Position numbers and translations under genes: made by a program. A stretch of 64,000 bases of DNA from Amaranthus tricolor (taxonomy: Eukaryota > Streptophyta > Magnoliopsida > Caryophyllales > Amaranthaceae): assembly GCF_026212465.1 (NCBI RefSeq), contig NC_080047.1, forward strand, positions 44,364,059 to 44,428,058, read 5' to 3'. Below the pieces are notes generated by a model, which did no database searches, was not told the DNA's origin, and worked only from the letters and a program-made list of their open reading frames with translations. Below, piece by piece: positions 12,263 to 24,034 of this stretch. The stretch's first letter is position 1. Every line of letters begins with the position of its first letter.

Positions 12263-12468
12263 GTGATTCACAAGGTATGAATTTAAAGCTTTTTAAAGTT
12301 TTTTTGGCACTTGGTTTGTTTTGCATGAAACTTTGCACAAAACACTATTTGTTATATATATTATTGTGTTGAACGTATTAGAATTGTAAATCATAGTCAT
12401 ATTCTTAATATTACTTAGCTTATGTTCTAATATATTTCTATTCATACTCTTTCAGGTACTGATATACA

Positions 12469-14874
12469 ATGCTTCTATTCAGAGACGAAATTGTCCCCGA
12501 GATTGAGACCTCGGATAATAAACATCGTAGTTACGACAGTGAAGAGGACCGAATTGTGAGGGACGAGCGTATAGCTGAAGACGCTCCACCAATTGACAAT
12601 GATTTTGAGACTGAAGAAGCCCCACCAACGGATGCTCCCACTACCACTAAGAAAAGAAAAGGGTGAGGTCCTACGAAAAACCTCAAAGTCACAGAACCCA
12701 TGCATTGGGTCAACCCTGCGGAAAATGGCGCAGGCAATATGGAAAACAAGTAGGCCTATGTATCCGCAAGATTTCCATATTGCACGCATGGAACGAGGTT
12801 CCAGAGGGTCTGAAGAACTCTCTATGGAATGATACTGTGATAAGCAACTTTACTATTTTTACTCATTTAGTTCCATTTTAAAATTAATTTAATTGACAGT
12901 AATAAATATAACTTTTTTTTGTAGAATCTTTTCCACATCGAGAGCGATGAGGATAAGAAGAATGTGTTTCTTTCAGCTGTTGCTGAAAGATTCAGAGATT
13001 TCAAATCCAAGCTAGTAACTGGCTGGATTACGAAGAGCCGTGCCCGTACGACCAAAAAGGTCAAAACAGGAAACGAAGGTGGAGAGCAAGCACCTTCGAA
13101 GATGCCCTACAAAATATGGGGTCACATATCGAAGAGGGATTGGGAGGCCTTTGTTGCCAAAAGAACAACTCCCATAGAAGTTGTAAGTATTTCATATTAT
13201 ATTATAGTTTTTGATTTGAATTTACTTTTTTTGCTTCAGTCATTAAACTAATACATGACATTCGGTTTCTATTGATTAATTAGGAAAAGCGTGGTAAAGC
13301 TTCTGATTTTGCAAGCAAAAGGAAGTTTTACCATCGCTTAGGCCAGAAAACGTACGATGAGGTCCGAAAAGAGTGGGTGGATGCGGGTTTATACCCCAAT
13401 CAAAGTTCATACACGCCCTCATCTACGACTACCTCCGCATCCGTGAATACTCCTGCTGGAGATCGGGTGCGTGATTGGTATTGCGGGCTTCATTCCCGAG
13501 ATGCAAGTGGTAAATTTACCATTAATGATCCGAGAACGAAGAAGGTTGCTGATGTAGTGGTGAGTTTTGAAATTATTAAGTATATCTTGATTTGTTTTGT
13601 ATTCTTTGGCTTTGTTTTACTTATACTAATTGCTATATATGTCACTTTTTATTTGAAGAGATGGGCTGGAAGGAAAAAGAAGCTATGGGGGAGTTCACGC
13701 CAAGAGGCAATGTTGACGCATTGCTTATGGTCTTAGGGAAAGACCACAGTGGGTGGGTAGTCGGAAAAGGAGGAGTCCGCGTGGGGCTACAGAAGGCATT
13801 CGGCAAAGAGTGTGTTGCTACTCAATCCCGAACGATGCTTCGGGATGAAGTAGCGACCCTCTGAGCAGAGATTACGAAGGACGTTCTCGCCAAACTGGCC
13901 GCCGTGTTGCAGAAGATGGGAGCACCCGTTGTTGACTTGGCAAACCTGATTGTCGAGGATCAGGAAAGTCAACATGGGGATCCTAATGCTTTGGTCGAGC
14001 CAACACCCGAGCCCATTACCCCCGTAGCACCCCAGCCCATTACTTTCCCTGAAGGAGAAAACCCCACACCGGAGACCATAAACTCCGTTGCTCAAAATCC
14101 GGAGCCAACTCCGGAGCCAGTGCTACAGGTACATAGTTTTTAAATATATAAGCACTTATTAATTTAAATTGCAACGCGTTTTAATATTTTAATACTAAAC
14201 GACGCAATTTTCAGGAGGCGACTCCTTGTTCTCTTTTGCTGCCTCAGTTAGGTGTTGCTAGTGATGACGACTTAACTAAGGTTGCATATGGTGTGGCCCA
14301 GCCAACCAAAGAGGGCCAAACAGTGCATTCGATGCCTGTTATAAGTGGCCACATCTGTGTGACCGTGGAAACTATTGTAAAGGGGTTTGAAGATTTCTCA
14401 CTCCCGGTTCCAATGCCAGCATGGAGCCTTGAGAAACTATTAGTCGCTCTAGGTAGTTTCGTCACATGGCCATATGCTTGGGTCCGATTCACTAACATGG
14501 TAAGAATCATTTGTACCTTATTTATTTTTATTTTTTTAATTGCATGCTTACACTAATTTAATTGTATAAATTGAAATAGCAAAAGAGTCCAAAGAGATCT
14601 TGGAGAGAGATCGGTTCCTTAGCAAAGGTGTCGACTGGGTCAAAGTCGATGCCAAGCACTCCAATTTTGACTGATGTGGAGCTAAATAATCTCTCTCAAG
14701 ATTGCAAATGGCTGCACACTTGTGCATCTCGCCTGCGTGAGGAGGACCTAATCATTCTAAACCTGCAGAAGGACCAATTATGCTTTTTAGAAAGCCCGTT
14801 TGTAATTATTGCTCCAAGTGACATTGGGCAATTTTTGAGAGGAGAGATGCTGAACGTAGCTCTTATCCATGTCT
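12469..14874 (+). pseudogene. CACTA second gene (Ptta/En/Spm type), cut before its Ulp1 domain
   Basis: At least six exon-like blocks separated by AT-rich introns. The order is an acidic start (MLLFRDEIVPEIE), LGQPCGKWRRQYGKQ with ILHAWNEVPEGLKN, KKNVFLSAVAERFRDFK with MPYKIWGHISKRDWE, a KFYHRLGQKTYDEVRKEW block with GDRVRDWYCGLHSRDASGKF, a Pro/Glu-rich linker, VISGHICVTVETIVKGF with LVALGSFVTWPYAW (DUF8039-like), then QDCKWLHTCASRLR and LRGEMLNVALIHVYTK. The last block precedes a Ulp1-like cysteine protease domain in related elements; here sequence ends mid-domain at 14874. Stops and frame changes near 12664 and 13862 suggest decay before truncation. The DNA-binding role (TNPA-like) comes from family knowledge. 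Confidence 0.75.
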
Positions 14875-15521
14875 ACACAAAAGTTAGAAAGCTCGAACGT
14901 GGCACTACATAGACTCAGTGTCGTTTCTGATAAATTTTGGGCCCTATGCGAAAAATAAAAAAAAGGCTCGTAGTCATGCGCTTAATTGAGAAACCTAATG
15001 CTCTTAGTTAGATCCATACTAGATGCTATTCATTCAAATACTAATTTAATTATAAGGATTAATTCAATTTGGGCCCCTTCATGAGTTGGGCTCTAGGTGG
15101 TTGCACCTTAAAACTACCCTCAGAAACGACCCTGCATAGAGTGCTCATTTGATCTTGCACTCATCAGATGACCTTCTTGTTCCAATAATCTTTCTTAAGA
15201 TTTTCGTTCTTCTTACTATAGCTGTAAGTCATATTTTTTTGTTCCTACTTGACTTACTAAATAAAGCATCATTGGTCGTCTCGTTGAACACCTTTTGTGC
15301 AAATTTGTAATCAATAAGGTCTATTTATGTTAAAGTTGGCCTTTAATTTATAATATTCTCACTAGCCAATGTGTCTCAACCGTTATAATAAAGTGTCTCT
15401 AAGATGTTTGTAAGAAGGGAATCGAACATAAAATGAATATGACCAAGTCTTTATCCTCAATATAACCACAATGCAAAACTATGGAGTAAAACTCATCAAG
15501 ACGAGATTTCATAGTCTTACT
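14875..15521. repeat. Duplicated flank, inner copy, at the CACTA truncation junction
   Basis: Starts ACACAAAAGTTAGAAAG immediately after the CACTA gene and repeats 7226-7833. By eye it matches the right arm (54813-55459) without difference, and the position sums stay at 70334. The outer copy is diverged. It keeps the empty CACTA target (TCATAGTCTTACTGTACTT). Confidence 0.9.
14916..15134. mobile_element. hAT-like MITE, copy 2
   Basis: CAGTGTCGTTTCTGA at one end and, inverted, CAGGGTCGTTTCTGA at the other. Flanking 8-mers CATAGACT (14908-14915) and CATAGAGT (15135-15142) differ at one base, an 8-bp target duplication typical of hAT elements. 219 bp, non-coding. Confidence 0.7.
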
Positions 15522-15690
15522 GTACTTCTTGTAAACGAAGATCATACAAACAACTTTTTAAGAGAAATCGATTGTAAAACTCATGGCCATGTAGAGTGAT
15601 ATCAACTTCATTGGAGAGACAAAGTTTCTACGAGGGCAAATTATAACTTTCAACGAGTTTAGATATGGAGGCTACTTGGTACATTTAGGT
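15150..15690 (-). pseudogene. Degenerate copia gag fragment (inner left copy)
   Basis: Same gag remnant as at 7470, but uninterrupted. Minus-strand frames give LDEFYSIVLHCGYIEDKD and FILCSIP, then after a frameshift HLRDTLL, the order seen in Ty1/copia gag. Stops are frequent. Mirror copy at 54644-55184. Confidence 0.5.
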
Positions 15691-15880
15691 GAATTTCAAG
15701 GAAGTAAAATACTCTCTCCGTCTCTATGAGTTTTCTAACATTTCTAATTTTATCCGTCCTTTTTACTGTATAATATATTTTTTATGTGAAATATTTTAAA
15801 ATATTTTTGTTGTAATTAATGTATCCATCCCTTTCTTTAACAATCATTCACACATCTTCCCTTATTTCCTCTCACTCTCA

Positions 15881-16110
15881 ATTCTATTTATACAGTAAAA
15901 TATTTTAAAGTATTTATACAATAGCATACTTTCAATTCTATTTATACAGTAAAATATTTTAAAGTATTTATACAATAGCATACTTTCAATTCTATTTATA
16001 CAGTAAAATATTTTAAAGTATTTATACAATAGCATACTTTCAATTCTATTTATACAGTAAAATATTTTAAAGTATTTATACAATAGCATACTTTCAATTC
16101 TATTTTTACA
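15881..16110. repeat. 54-bp minisatellite, left arm
   Basis: Four nearly perfect head-to-tail units of 54 bp (ATTCTATTTATACAGTAAAA at the start, TAGCATACTTTCA at the end), plus a partial fifth. Because 54 is a multiple of three the minus strand shows a repeating 18-residue open frame; this is not evidence of a gene. The same copy number occurs in the right arm. Confidence 0.9.
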
Positions 16111-17535
16111 GGAGTAACTCATATCTACTAGTTTTGGCCTAACTCAATTTAATAGTGTGATATGATTGTAAAGAGCACTACATGTAGATGTAGTAGTGCT
16201 TAAAATAAAGCAACAGGCTAAAGTACTGCCTCAACTTGATCCTTCAAGTCAAATTTCTTATGATTATACTTTATACATTATACTCCATTTTTTTAAGTTG
16301 TTTCTACAAAAAAATATTTAGAAAAATTAAAAAAATAAAATCTTTTAGATTACAGATGTATTGTTTTATTGAATAATAAATTTGATGGAAGAAAGGTGGA
16401 AAACATAAATATTAAAAAATATTAAAATAAAGTTCGTGAAAAAAATATAAGAAACAAAATTATTAAAAAATATTTTAATAAAATTAGTGGAAAAAAATAT
16501 AAGGAGAAAAATTATTAAAAAAATATTTTAATAAAATTAATGGGAAATATGTGGGATAAAATATTAAAATGAAGTGAGTGAAAAATACGTAAAACTATAA
16601 GTGTTGTTAAAATATTAAAGTAAAATAAATAAAACAATGTTGAATGCGAAAGAGAATATTTAGTTTTGAAGAATGGAAGTTTCGATGGACACAAAATATC
16701 TTAGTCATTTCACTTTATGTAGTTATAATCCATTAAGACTCTTAAAATATACTCCACTTTTTTGCAGCATCACTAGACCAAACAGCCAATCACTGAGATC
16801 AACGAGACACTTGAGTAATATTTAACTTTTTTTTAATAAAAAATCTAACTTTATTAGGTATTAAAAATCTAACCTTATTTTAACTTCTAAAATTAATAAA
16901 AATAAGTCTAATTTAGCTTAGTAAAAATGTGCAATGTTAAAAAAAACAACACAAGTAAAATTAAATTTAGTTTAGCAAAATCAAACGTAGTCGATTATAA
17001 AAAGTTTAATTTGATAAAAATAAATTATAATGTACAAAATTAAAATTGATGAATTGAATAGATGGTTAAAATTTCAATTCAATATGAGTTGTAGAGAAGT
17101 ATAAAGATTTTTTTCACTTCAATTTGTGCCTCTAATTAGATAAAGTTCTCCCGTGGGCAAGTACGTCAACTACGATTCCAATCTTATTTCATGAGTAATT
17201 TATTTCATTCTAAAAAACGTATGGACACTATTATATAAAAATCTTAACACTTTTTTTGAGTGACTAAAGCAAGTTGAAGAAACAAGTTGTAAACTTTTTA
17301 TTTTATCCTTACTTTTGTTTTTTTATATCTGTCTCATTTTGCATTATTTATATTTAATTGTTTTTTTACAGATTTTGCACACTTTTTTGTTTTGGCAATA
17401 GTCCCACTTTTATTCTCTTAATCTCATTCTCCACTTGTTTTTTGGTTCTTTTTCAATTTAATTTCTCTTTTTCTTAAATTTCACTCATTTTACATCAGGT
17501 ATAAAATAAAATAAAAGGGAGAACAGGTGGAGTGT
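16111..17535. other. AT-rich spacer with degenerate repeats
   Basis: Between about 16410 and 16620 a unit of roughly 55 bp (core AATTATTAAAAAATATTTTAA) recurs imperfectly two to three times. The rest is poly-A/T-rich sequence before the phylloplanin-like promoter. No gene seen. Confidence 0.5.
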
Positions 17536-17537
17536 GC

Positions 17538-17547
17538 CTATAAATAA
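17538..17547 (+). promoter_or_regulatory. TATA box of phylloplanin-like gene 1
   Basis: CCTATAAATA about 90 bp upstream of the ATG at 17633. The wider string GCCTATAAATAACTC also precedes gene 2 at 22697, so the two paralogues share promoter ancestry. Confidence 0.7.
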
Positions 17548-17632
17548 CTCGAACCTCCATCCCTTATTCCCCAACACAACTCAAACCCAAAACCAAAACA
17601 ATCATAAATAGCAAAAATCATCTCCAAAAAAA

Positions 17633-18139
17633 ATGGGACCCACAATCAAAAACTCACCCCTTACTCTTTCGCTTACAATCGCCCTCCTTTTCCTAACCAC
17701 CATCACCACACCAAAAGCCAACGCCCAGTTACCGACCCTCCCATTGCCGGCGCTGCCACTTTCTCTTCCATTACCACCCCTTAACGCAAACATAAATGCC
17801 ATAGTTATCAACACAACACTAACCTGCTCACCCACTCTAACAGGCCTCGGCCAGCCACTCGCAAATACAACAGTAATCGTTAGACTTAACGGAACTGTAT
17901 TAGCAAACGTGAGTACGAACGCAAATGGGTCAATCAGTGTATCTATTCCTATTAATCTGTCAAACCTATCTTCTTTAAATACGTTAAGTGTTTCACTTCC
18001 AGTTCCCATTGTTGGGTGCAGTCTTACTACTTCCCTTAACCCTGGAACAATCCTCCAGTTGCCCCCTATGTTCGTGTCTTTTGTTAGTAATGTTGTTAGT
18101 TTTATGTTACCTGGTTTACCTGTTCCTCTTATTAGCTAA
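17633..18139 (+). CDS. Phylloplanin-like secreted protein 1 (left arm)
   Basis: A 168-residue intronless protein. Residues 1-31 form a signal peptide (hydrophobic LTIALLFLTTITT, cleavage probably after PKANA, leaving Gln first). A short Leu/Pro-rich stretch follows (LPTLPLPALPLSLPLPP), then a domain with INTTLTCSPTLTG, VIVRLNGTVLANVS, an NANGSISVSI turn and VGCSLTTSLNPG, with a hydrophobic C-terminus. Two Cys (in LTCSP and VGCSL) could pair. The layout resembles phylloplanins, secreted leaf-surface glycoproteins that inhibit oomycete spores in tobacco. Several N-x-S/T sites suggest N-glycosylation. The ATG follows a TATA box and short leader. The right-arm copy (52195-52701) encodes an identical protein. 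Family assignment is from memory of pattern; function is untested. Confidence 0.75.
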   Translation: MGPTIKNSPLTLSLTIALLFLTTITTPKANAQLPTLPLPALPLSLPLPPLNANINAIVINTTLTCSPTLTGLGQPLANTTVIVRLNGTVLANVSTNANGSISVSIPINLSNLSSLNTLSVSLPVPIVGCSLTTSLNPGTILQLPPMFVSFVSNVVSFMLPGLPVPLIS

Positions 18140-18319
18140 TTAACATTCTTAATCACTTAAGCTAGTTCCCATCTCGGTCTATTTGAAATTGCTGGTAATA
18201 TGTTGTAAGGAAAAATATCACTTTTAATAACAAACGACTTATAGGGACAGACTGAGTAAAGTTTTATTTAGTTTGCTTTTATAATAATTAAGTTTCTCTT
18301 TTCTTTCACTAATGATATA

Positions 18320-18420
18320 CTCCATCTGTTCTTATGAGCAAGTATCATTTGAGCATTTAAAAATTAATGTGATTAGAGCTTTTTGAGTTATATGGTGCAA
18401 ACTTAGAAGAATAGAGGGAG
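18320..18420. mobile_element. Stowaway-like MITE, left arm
   Basis: 101 bp bounded by TA on both sides. Ends CTCCATCTGTTCTTATGAG and, inverted, CTCCCTCTATTCTTCTAAG are the typical Stowaway (Tc1/mariner) terminus. It lies just 3' of phylloplanin-like gene 1. Non-coding. Confidence 0.75.
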
Positions 18421-20230
18421 TATTTTTTAAGAATAGAGGAATTAAAAATTATGTAAGTTTGTAATTCCATATATGCTTAGAGCTTTCATGTGTGAGTTCA
18501 ATTTACAAGCAAATGTACTAATTATTGTTTGTAATTGTAATTATGTATAATTAATTATGTTTAAGTTATTTTGTCTTGGATTATTTAATTTGGTTTACCA
18601 GTTTTGTATGTTCAATTCTCTTCGATCACCTCAATAAAATATATTAATAATTGATTTTTAACATCAAAAAGTTGGAGGACTTTTTAAAGCATAAATATCA
18701 ACTTTTTATGATAAATTTATGAAGTATTAAGCCTTAATTAACCTACTCTTTCATACTATATAACAGCCATTTTGTTTAGTATTTTTGGCATAAATTACCA
18801 CATTACATTTAATTATCAAGCCTTAATTTACCTACTCCTTATTAACCTAGCCTTTAATATTTTTGGCATAAATTATCCAAGATATTTCCATATATTGAAA
18901 GTATTCTAGTGGTTAAAGCAATGGTCAAACATTAAAGAAAAAAGAGATACTTAAGTGAAATTGATAATTAAATTGCTGTCTTAGATTATGATTTTGATCT
19001 GAGCTAAAATATTTACTCTAATGGCCTTAAAATAAAATATTTACTCAAGTACAAAATTGTTGGACATACTAATTAATGTCATTTTTATCATAAATGTTTA
19101 TTAAAATGTGATAGAAAATTTTTTGCTCATGTTTTTGCAATGTGTATCGGCAAGATGGGCGTATATTTGAAATAAATAAAGAATGTTATATCTTTTCACT
19201 AGGTCAATTTTTTTGAAAATATTGCTAGTACTAGTAAAAACAATATTATATCTTTTCAATTTGTGCGGAAGAAATTTTTGAAAAATTAAAATAAATATAA
19301 AACTAAGAACTTTATTAAAATTGAATTTGAAATAAATAAAGAATTTTAAAACTGAATTGGAAAATTAAATAAATGAGTGTTTAAAAATCTTAATCTGAAA
19401 ATATTAAAATATATAAGAAATTTAAAATAAAATTTAAATATTTTATAATAAAATTTAAATTGAAATAAATAAATATGTAAATCAAAGATAAATAAGAAAC
19501 ATCAAATTTAAATATTTAAAATAAATAAACAAATGAATTATTTAAAAACTCAAATAAAATAAAATGAATAACACAATAAATTAAGTTATCATGTGATCAA
19601 GTTGTTGGTAAAACAACCATTGAATGAAAATGAGTTTGAAAGTGTAGCGTACTTTTCAACAATAATTGAAATTCAGTCTAAAGAAGTTTGAAGGGAAAAT
19701 TTGACCCATCAAATACAATTTTTTCCAAAAGTAAATATTAACAAAAAATAAAGCTCATATAATAACTTTCGCACATCCCCGTAGAATATCTCATTAGTAA
19801 CTTTCGCACTTTTTGCAAAAATAGAAATGCACATATATTGTAACTTTCGCACTTTTTCATCAGCACACATTTAATTTTTTATTTAAGTGGAATAACATAA
19901 AAAGACAAAACAAATACCGATAAAGTAAACAAAATAAAAAAGTTAAATTAATATTCTAAAAGTCTCATCCTATTAAATTCTTCTATATAAGGGCGATTTT
20001 CCAATATTATTAATCACCATTATTTACTTAGACTACCTTTCTCATTATTATATTTAGTATGAATAAGAGTGATTCTGAGCATGCATGTCAGCATGTGCAA
20101 GGTAACCGACCGCACAGAGCCTCCTAAATTTAGAAGTCTCAAATATTAGTTTGACATTACTTGTTTTTAGACTCAAATTTTCAAAAGAAAAAAAAAATAA
20201 AAAAGGCTTTATATTTTATAGGGTATTTTT

Positions 20231-20514
20231 CAGGGCTGTTCCTGAGAGTAGTTTTAAGGTGCAACCTCCCTGGGCCCAACTCTTGAAGAGGCCTAAATTG
20301 AGTTAATTCTTATTATTAAAGATCATTTTTTAAATTATATTTTTGTACCTTATCATTATATAAACTTAAATACATATATTTTTTTGATATTGATGTGATG
20401 GAAAAAAGAGAAATCATATAATGCATAGTTGAAGAAAAATATCGAAAGTTTACTTATTCAAGGGCCTCTTTTTTAATTTTCTCTTAAGACCCAAAAATTA
20501 TCAGAACGACACTG
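20231..20514. mobile_element. hAT-like MITE, copy 3
   Basis: Opposite orientation to copy 2: begins CAGGGCTGTTCCTGAG and ends with CAGAACGACACTG. Contains the shared GGTGCAACCTCCCTGGGCCC block. Its flanks share only GTAT, so the target duplication has decayed. Mirror at 49820-50103. Confidence 0.6.
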
Positions 20515-21557
20515 GTATACATAATAATATCATAGCAACTTAGCAAGTTGAAAGGTGAAGTTTCTACACTTCAAATGGCCAGTTCCTTTCATCATATATA
20601 GTTGACTCCATAGAGTGCAATTTAACGTGGGAAACCACGAAAAATCATAGTGCGTGGTCCATCCTTGTCTCTCGCGAGCTTCAACATTGTGATACAAATT
20701 AAGGATGCCTCCTTACAAAATCACGAAAATCACGAAAGGAAAATTTAATGCCAAGTGCTTAACTATATGAATTCGTATTTGTGGTATATTCTCTTAAATA
20801 GTGGTATTCAAAAAAAATCCAACGATTTAATATTATTATGGAGTTTTAACTAAAATTTTAATCTGATAATAGCTAAAAGCTCCAAATATGTTATGAGCGA
20901 TTACATACTTACATTGAAAATCTTGTGATATGTTTATAATCTAATATATATGAACTTTAAATAAATAATAATTGAATTAATCATGTAACTTCAAATTAAA
21001 GACCATTTTTTCATTTTAAAAAATAAAGTAATAAATTTTTTAAATTAGGTATGAGTTGGACAAAGTATAAAACCTCTAGCTAGAGACAATAAATAAAATT
21101 TTAAACAATTTTTTTTATTATTAAATATTTCACCTACTACCTAATGAATTACAAGTTTACAATACAACTATTAAACTACTCCTTCGTCCCTTTGAATTTT
21201 TTATCTAAAAATATAATATAAAAATTAAGAAGTAGTTTAATTGTTAGAGGAATAAGACAAGAGATTTAGATTGTAGTGAATAATATTTAAAAAGAAAAAA
21301 AATATGGATAAATTTTTAAAAAAGGAATAGAGATTATTTTCGTAAAAAGAAAAATACCGCAAATCAGATCATCAATACAAAATAAAAATAAAAAATGTAA
21401 CAAACTTAACTAGAAATTAATATCATACCAACTATTTAAGTGGCAAGCACTAATGGTAAACCTTAGAGGATAATAAAGTAGCAACTCTTCACATGGATAT
21501 GATAAAAGAATAATGTGACAGAACAGTAGGAGCCATATAAAATAAAATCCTTCTTAT

Positions 21558-21790
21558 CAGTGTCGTTTCTGATAATTTTTGGGTTTTAGGCAAAAGATTA
21601 AAAAAGACCCTTGTATTAGTAAAGTTTTGATATCTATTTTTTTTTTCAGCTATAAATCATACAATTTCCCTTTTATCTATCATATAAATTTTAAATAAAT
21701 ATACGAATTTAAGATCATATAATGATATAGTAAAAAAATATACTTAAAGAACTGATTTTAATACTAAGGATTAACTCAATTTTAATGCTA
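21558..21790. mobile_element. hAT-like MITE, copy 4 (partial)
   Basis: Starts CAGTGTCGTTTCTGATAATT and keeps the internal AGGATTAACTCAATTTTAAT block, but the second terminus is lost. Mirror at about 48544-48776. Confidence 0.5.
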
Positions 21791-22577
21791 GTTATAATAT
21801 ACATAGGATCTTGAATTTTGCTTCTTCAAGTTGATTGTTATGTCAAACGTTAAAGGATTATCTAGTTCGGTTTATTTAGGAGATCACATATATTGTAAAG
21901 TGACATGGATACAACGTAGGAGGAAATATAGAGCTTAAAGTGCTTTATGAGCATTTTTAAATCCTTTGGATTGGTATATACTGTACGATAAAATTAACTT
22001 TTCGTGATATAGATTTTAATAATGACATTAAAAAGTGTCACTGATTTATATTTTAAGGTTAATAATTATTGGTTTTTAATTTAAAGATCCCTATAAATAA
22101 AGTGATTAGTGATAATTTGGTATTTACTGACATATATAATTATTACAATAGTAGATATAGTGACATTTATGAGAAATGCCACTAGACATTATATCTCGGA
22201 ATACATTAGTATGGTTTTTTTTTATTATAATGCTAAATGGTCTAATAAATATCAATAAATCTACTACATATACCAATAGAAATTTAAAGTAGTGACATTT
22301 AAATTAAATATCACTAAAAATATCCAACTAAAAGTATATTATATTGTAGCAATACATCCACACAATTTATTTTTCTCGAGCATAAGATAGGATGAGGGGA
22401 AAATAAAATTAGCTAAGATTCGATATCAAAATCTTATATATTATTATTTTCCACAACTTGTTAAAGTGCTTAAAAGTGATGGAAAAAACAATAGTATATT
22501 TTATTATGTTATCCAAATTGGATTAGCAAGTTGCAAAGCTTATACCCTTACTTTTCAAATTCCTTCAAACATGCATG

Positions 22578-22587
22578 CCTATAAATA
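22578..22587 (+). promoter_or_regulatory. TATA box of phylloplanin-like gene 2
   Basis: CCTATAAATA inside GCCTATAAATAACTC, about 110 bp before the ATG at 22697 and like the box of gene 1. Confidence 0.7.
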
Positions 22588-22696
22588 ACTCACCCAACAC
22601 CCTCTATATCTCCACAAAAACAGCCAAAACCAAAACCCTAATCACCATTCTAAACCTTAATTCAACCTCTTATAAGCTCTCAACCATTAACCAACA

Positions 22697-23221
22697 ATGG
22701 CTTCCACAACCAAAATCTCACCCATTACTCTTTCTCTTGTACTCATCTTCGTCACCGCCGCCACCACCACCACCATACCCAAATCCAATGCTCAACAACT
22801 CCCCGTTGGTCTCATCCTCAACAACATAAACATAACCGCCGTCAACATCAATGGAACACTTACTTGCTCACCCACTTTAACCTTCCCCGCCACCTTACTC
22901 ACGCCTCCTCTCGTCAACGCCACCGTCCAAATCACTCTTAACGACGCCGTCATCGCCGCCGTCAACACCTCCGCAACCGGCGCCTTCGGAATCACCCTTA
23001 ATGTGACGAATGTTCTTAATGGGCCCATTACTAATGCTAATCTCAACACTCTGAGAGTGAACATTGGCGGTTCAGGTGCCGGATGCAGGATTTTTACAAC
23101 CCTTCAACCTGGTGCGTTATTCCAGTTTTCTACTTTTCTTCAATCTGTCAATAACAATGGTTCCGCTAATCTTAATGTGGGTAATTTGTTGGATATTCTT
23201 CTTCCTGGTGTTATCAACTAG
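22697..23221 (+). CDS. Phylloplanin-like secreted protein 2 (left arm)
   Basis: A 174-residue intronless protein and paralogue of the product at 17633. The signal peptide covers about residues 1-32 (ITLSLVLIFVTAA, then PKSNAQQ). The mature part has NINGTLTCSPTLTF, VNATVQITLNDAVIAAVN, a TGAFGITLNV turn and AGCRIFTTLQPGALFQFS. The two Cys sit where gene 1 has them. It lacks the long Leu/Pro run and ends in DILLPGVIN. The coding part is richer in C and GC than the AT-rich surroundings. The copy at 47113-47637 is identical in protein. Expected to be secreted to the apoplast or leaf surface; the role is inferred from family only. Confidence 0.75.
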   Translation: MASTTKISPITLSLVLIFVTAATTTTIPKSNAQQLPVGLILNNINITAVNINGTLTCSPTLTFPATLLTPPLVNATVQITLNDAVIAAVNTSATGAFGITLNVTNVLNGPITNANLNTLRVNIGGSGAGCRIFTTLQPGALFQFSTFLQSVNNNGSANLNVGNLLDILLPGVIN

Positions 23222-24034
23222 TTTTACTAACAGGATAAGAATCATGGGTCAGTCTAATGGATAAAGACTTTTCCGTTTAATTCTATGAAAAGGGTTTGAT
23301 TTATTCTCACCTCTTAATTATCTGTATGAATTCTCTAGCGAAGCCCCGAATAAAAAAGAGAGACAAGGCAAAATTTGTACCTATTGGAATTTTATGAATT
23401 ATATCCTTTGCTAGAATTTTAATTTTGGTTTGTACAAACTCGAACCAAATAATTGTATGTTTAGAACTTTTGCGTGTTTTTATATTTATTTTTTTTTAAG
23501 CAATTGTACTTTTTATAGTGAAATGATGTAATGAAATGTTCATATATATAAGGTATATGTAATTATTTTATGATTTTATCTATGGGTCTAATAATTAGGG
23601 TTTGAATGGAGTAAGAGAGAGTTGTCAAACTTCAAGTGAGGTTTAGCTTGTTTTTTAATTTATGAGACGCTCTAATGTTTAAGGTTACAATCTATTGGAT
23701 GAGCTTGCAAGAATGAGAAATTTTGAATAGAAATTAGAAAATATTTGAGCTTACCTAAAATGCATTGGATTAAGAACGTATTATTAAAGCATGTCATAAT
23801 GAAATATAATTAAGTATTTCACATTTTTATTTTTATAAACATATGATGCAAAAAGATAAAGTACATCATAGTTGCTACTAGCTAGGCGACACTCACCTAG
23901 TTAGCTTTTTGAAAAGAAAAAAGACATGTGAACAACTTCAAATACGGAAAACAAACACACAACATAAAAGATAATATTCAATATCACAAAGCCTTAAGAT
24001 CCATTCATTATATTTGTAGTATGCAAGCATCCCT
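23222..24034. other. 3' flank between phylloplanin-like gene 2 and knottin gene A
   Basis: Holds the 3' UTR of gene 2 (possible poly-A signals near 23520-23545) and AT-rich DNA. No gene seen. Differs from the right arm by very few bases (one C/T near 23229). Confidence 0.5.

Larger units (their letters stand above)
7834..14874 (+). mobile_element. CACTA (En/Spm) transposon, 3'-truncated
   Basis: Starts with the classic terminus CACTAGTGGAAAAAAACG, followed by palindromic subterminal repeats, a TNP2-type transposase (8986-12262) and a second multi-exon gene of the plant Ptta/En/Spm type (12469-14874). No 3' terminal repeat is present: the second gene stops abruptly at 14874 where the duplicated flank restarts. 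The right arm and the inner left copy (ACTGTACTTC at 15519) are empty at this site, so the insertion is specific to the outer left arm. Loss of the end and of the intact transposase makes it immobile. Confidence 0.9.
18421..22575. other. AT-rich intergenic region with MITEs, left arm
   Basis: Apart from the MITEs listed separately I see no gene. TAACTTTCGCAC is repeated three times at about 19758-19852. Low-complexity AATAAATAA stretches fill 19200-19580. It mirrors 47759-51913 almost without difference. Confidence 0.5.

Noticed and set aside
15881..16110. CRISPR-like repeat array
   Set aside because: Units are contiguous with no unique spacers; the genome is a plant's.
15862..16122. Open frame with a repeating 18-residue unit
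   Set aside because: By-product of the 54-bp minisatellite, whose period is a multiple of three; the sequence is AT-rich, with no promoter or homology.
19758..19852. Three copies of TAACTTTCGCAC
   Set aside because: Too few and too short to name; no promoter or gene nearby.
22792..23064. Antisense open frames opposite the phylloplanin-like genes
   Set aside because: Shadows of the real genes, caused by their codon bias.
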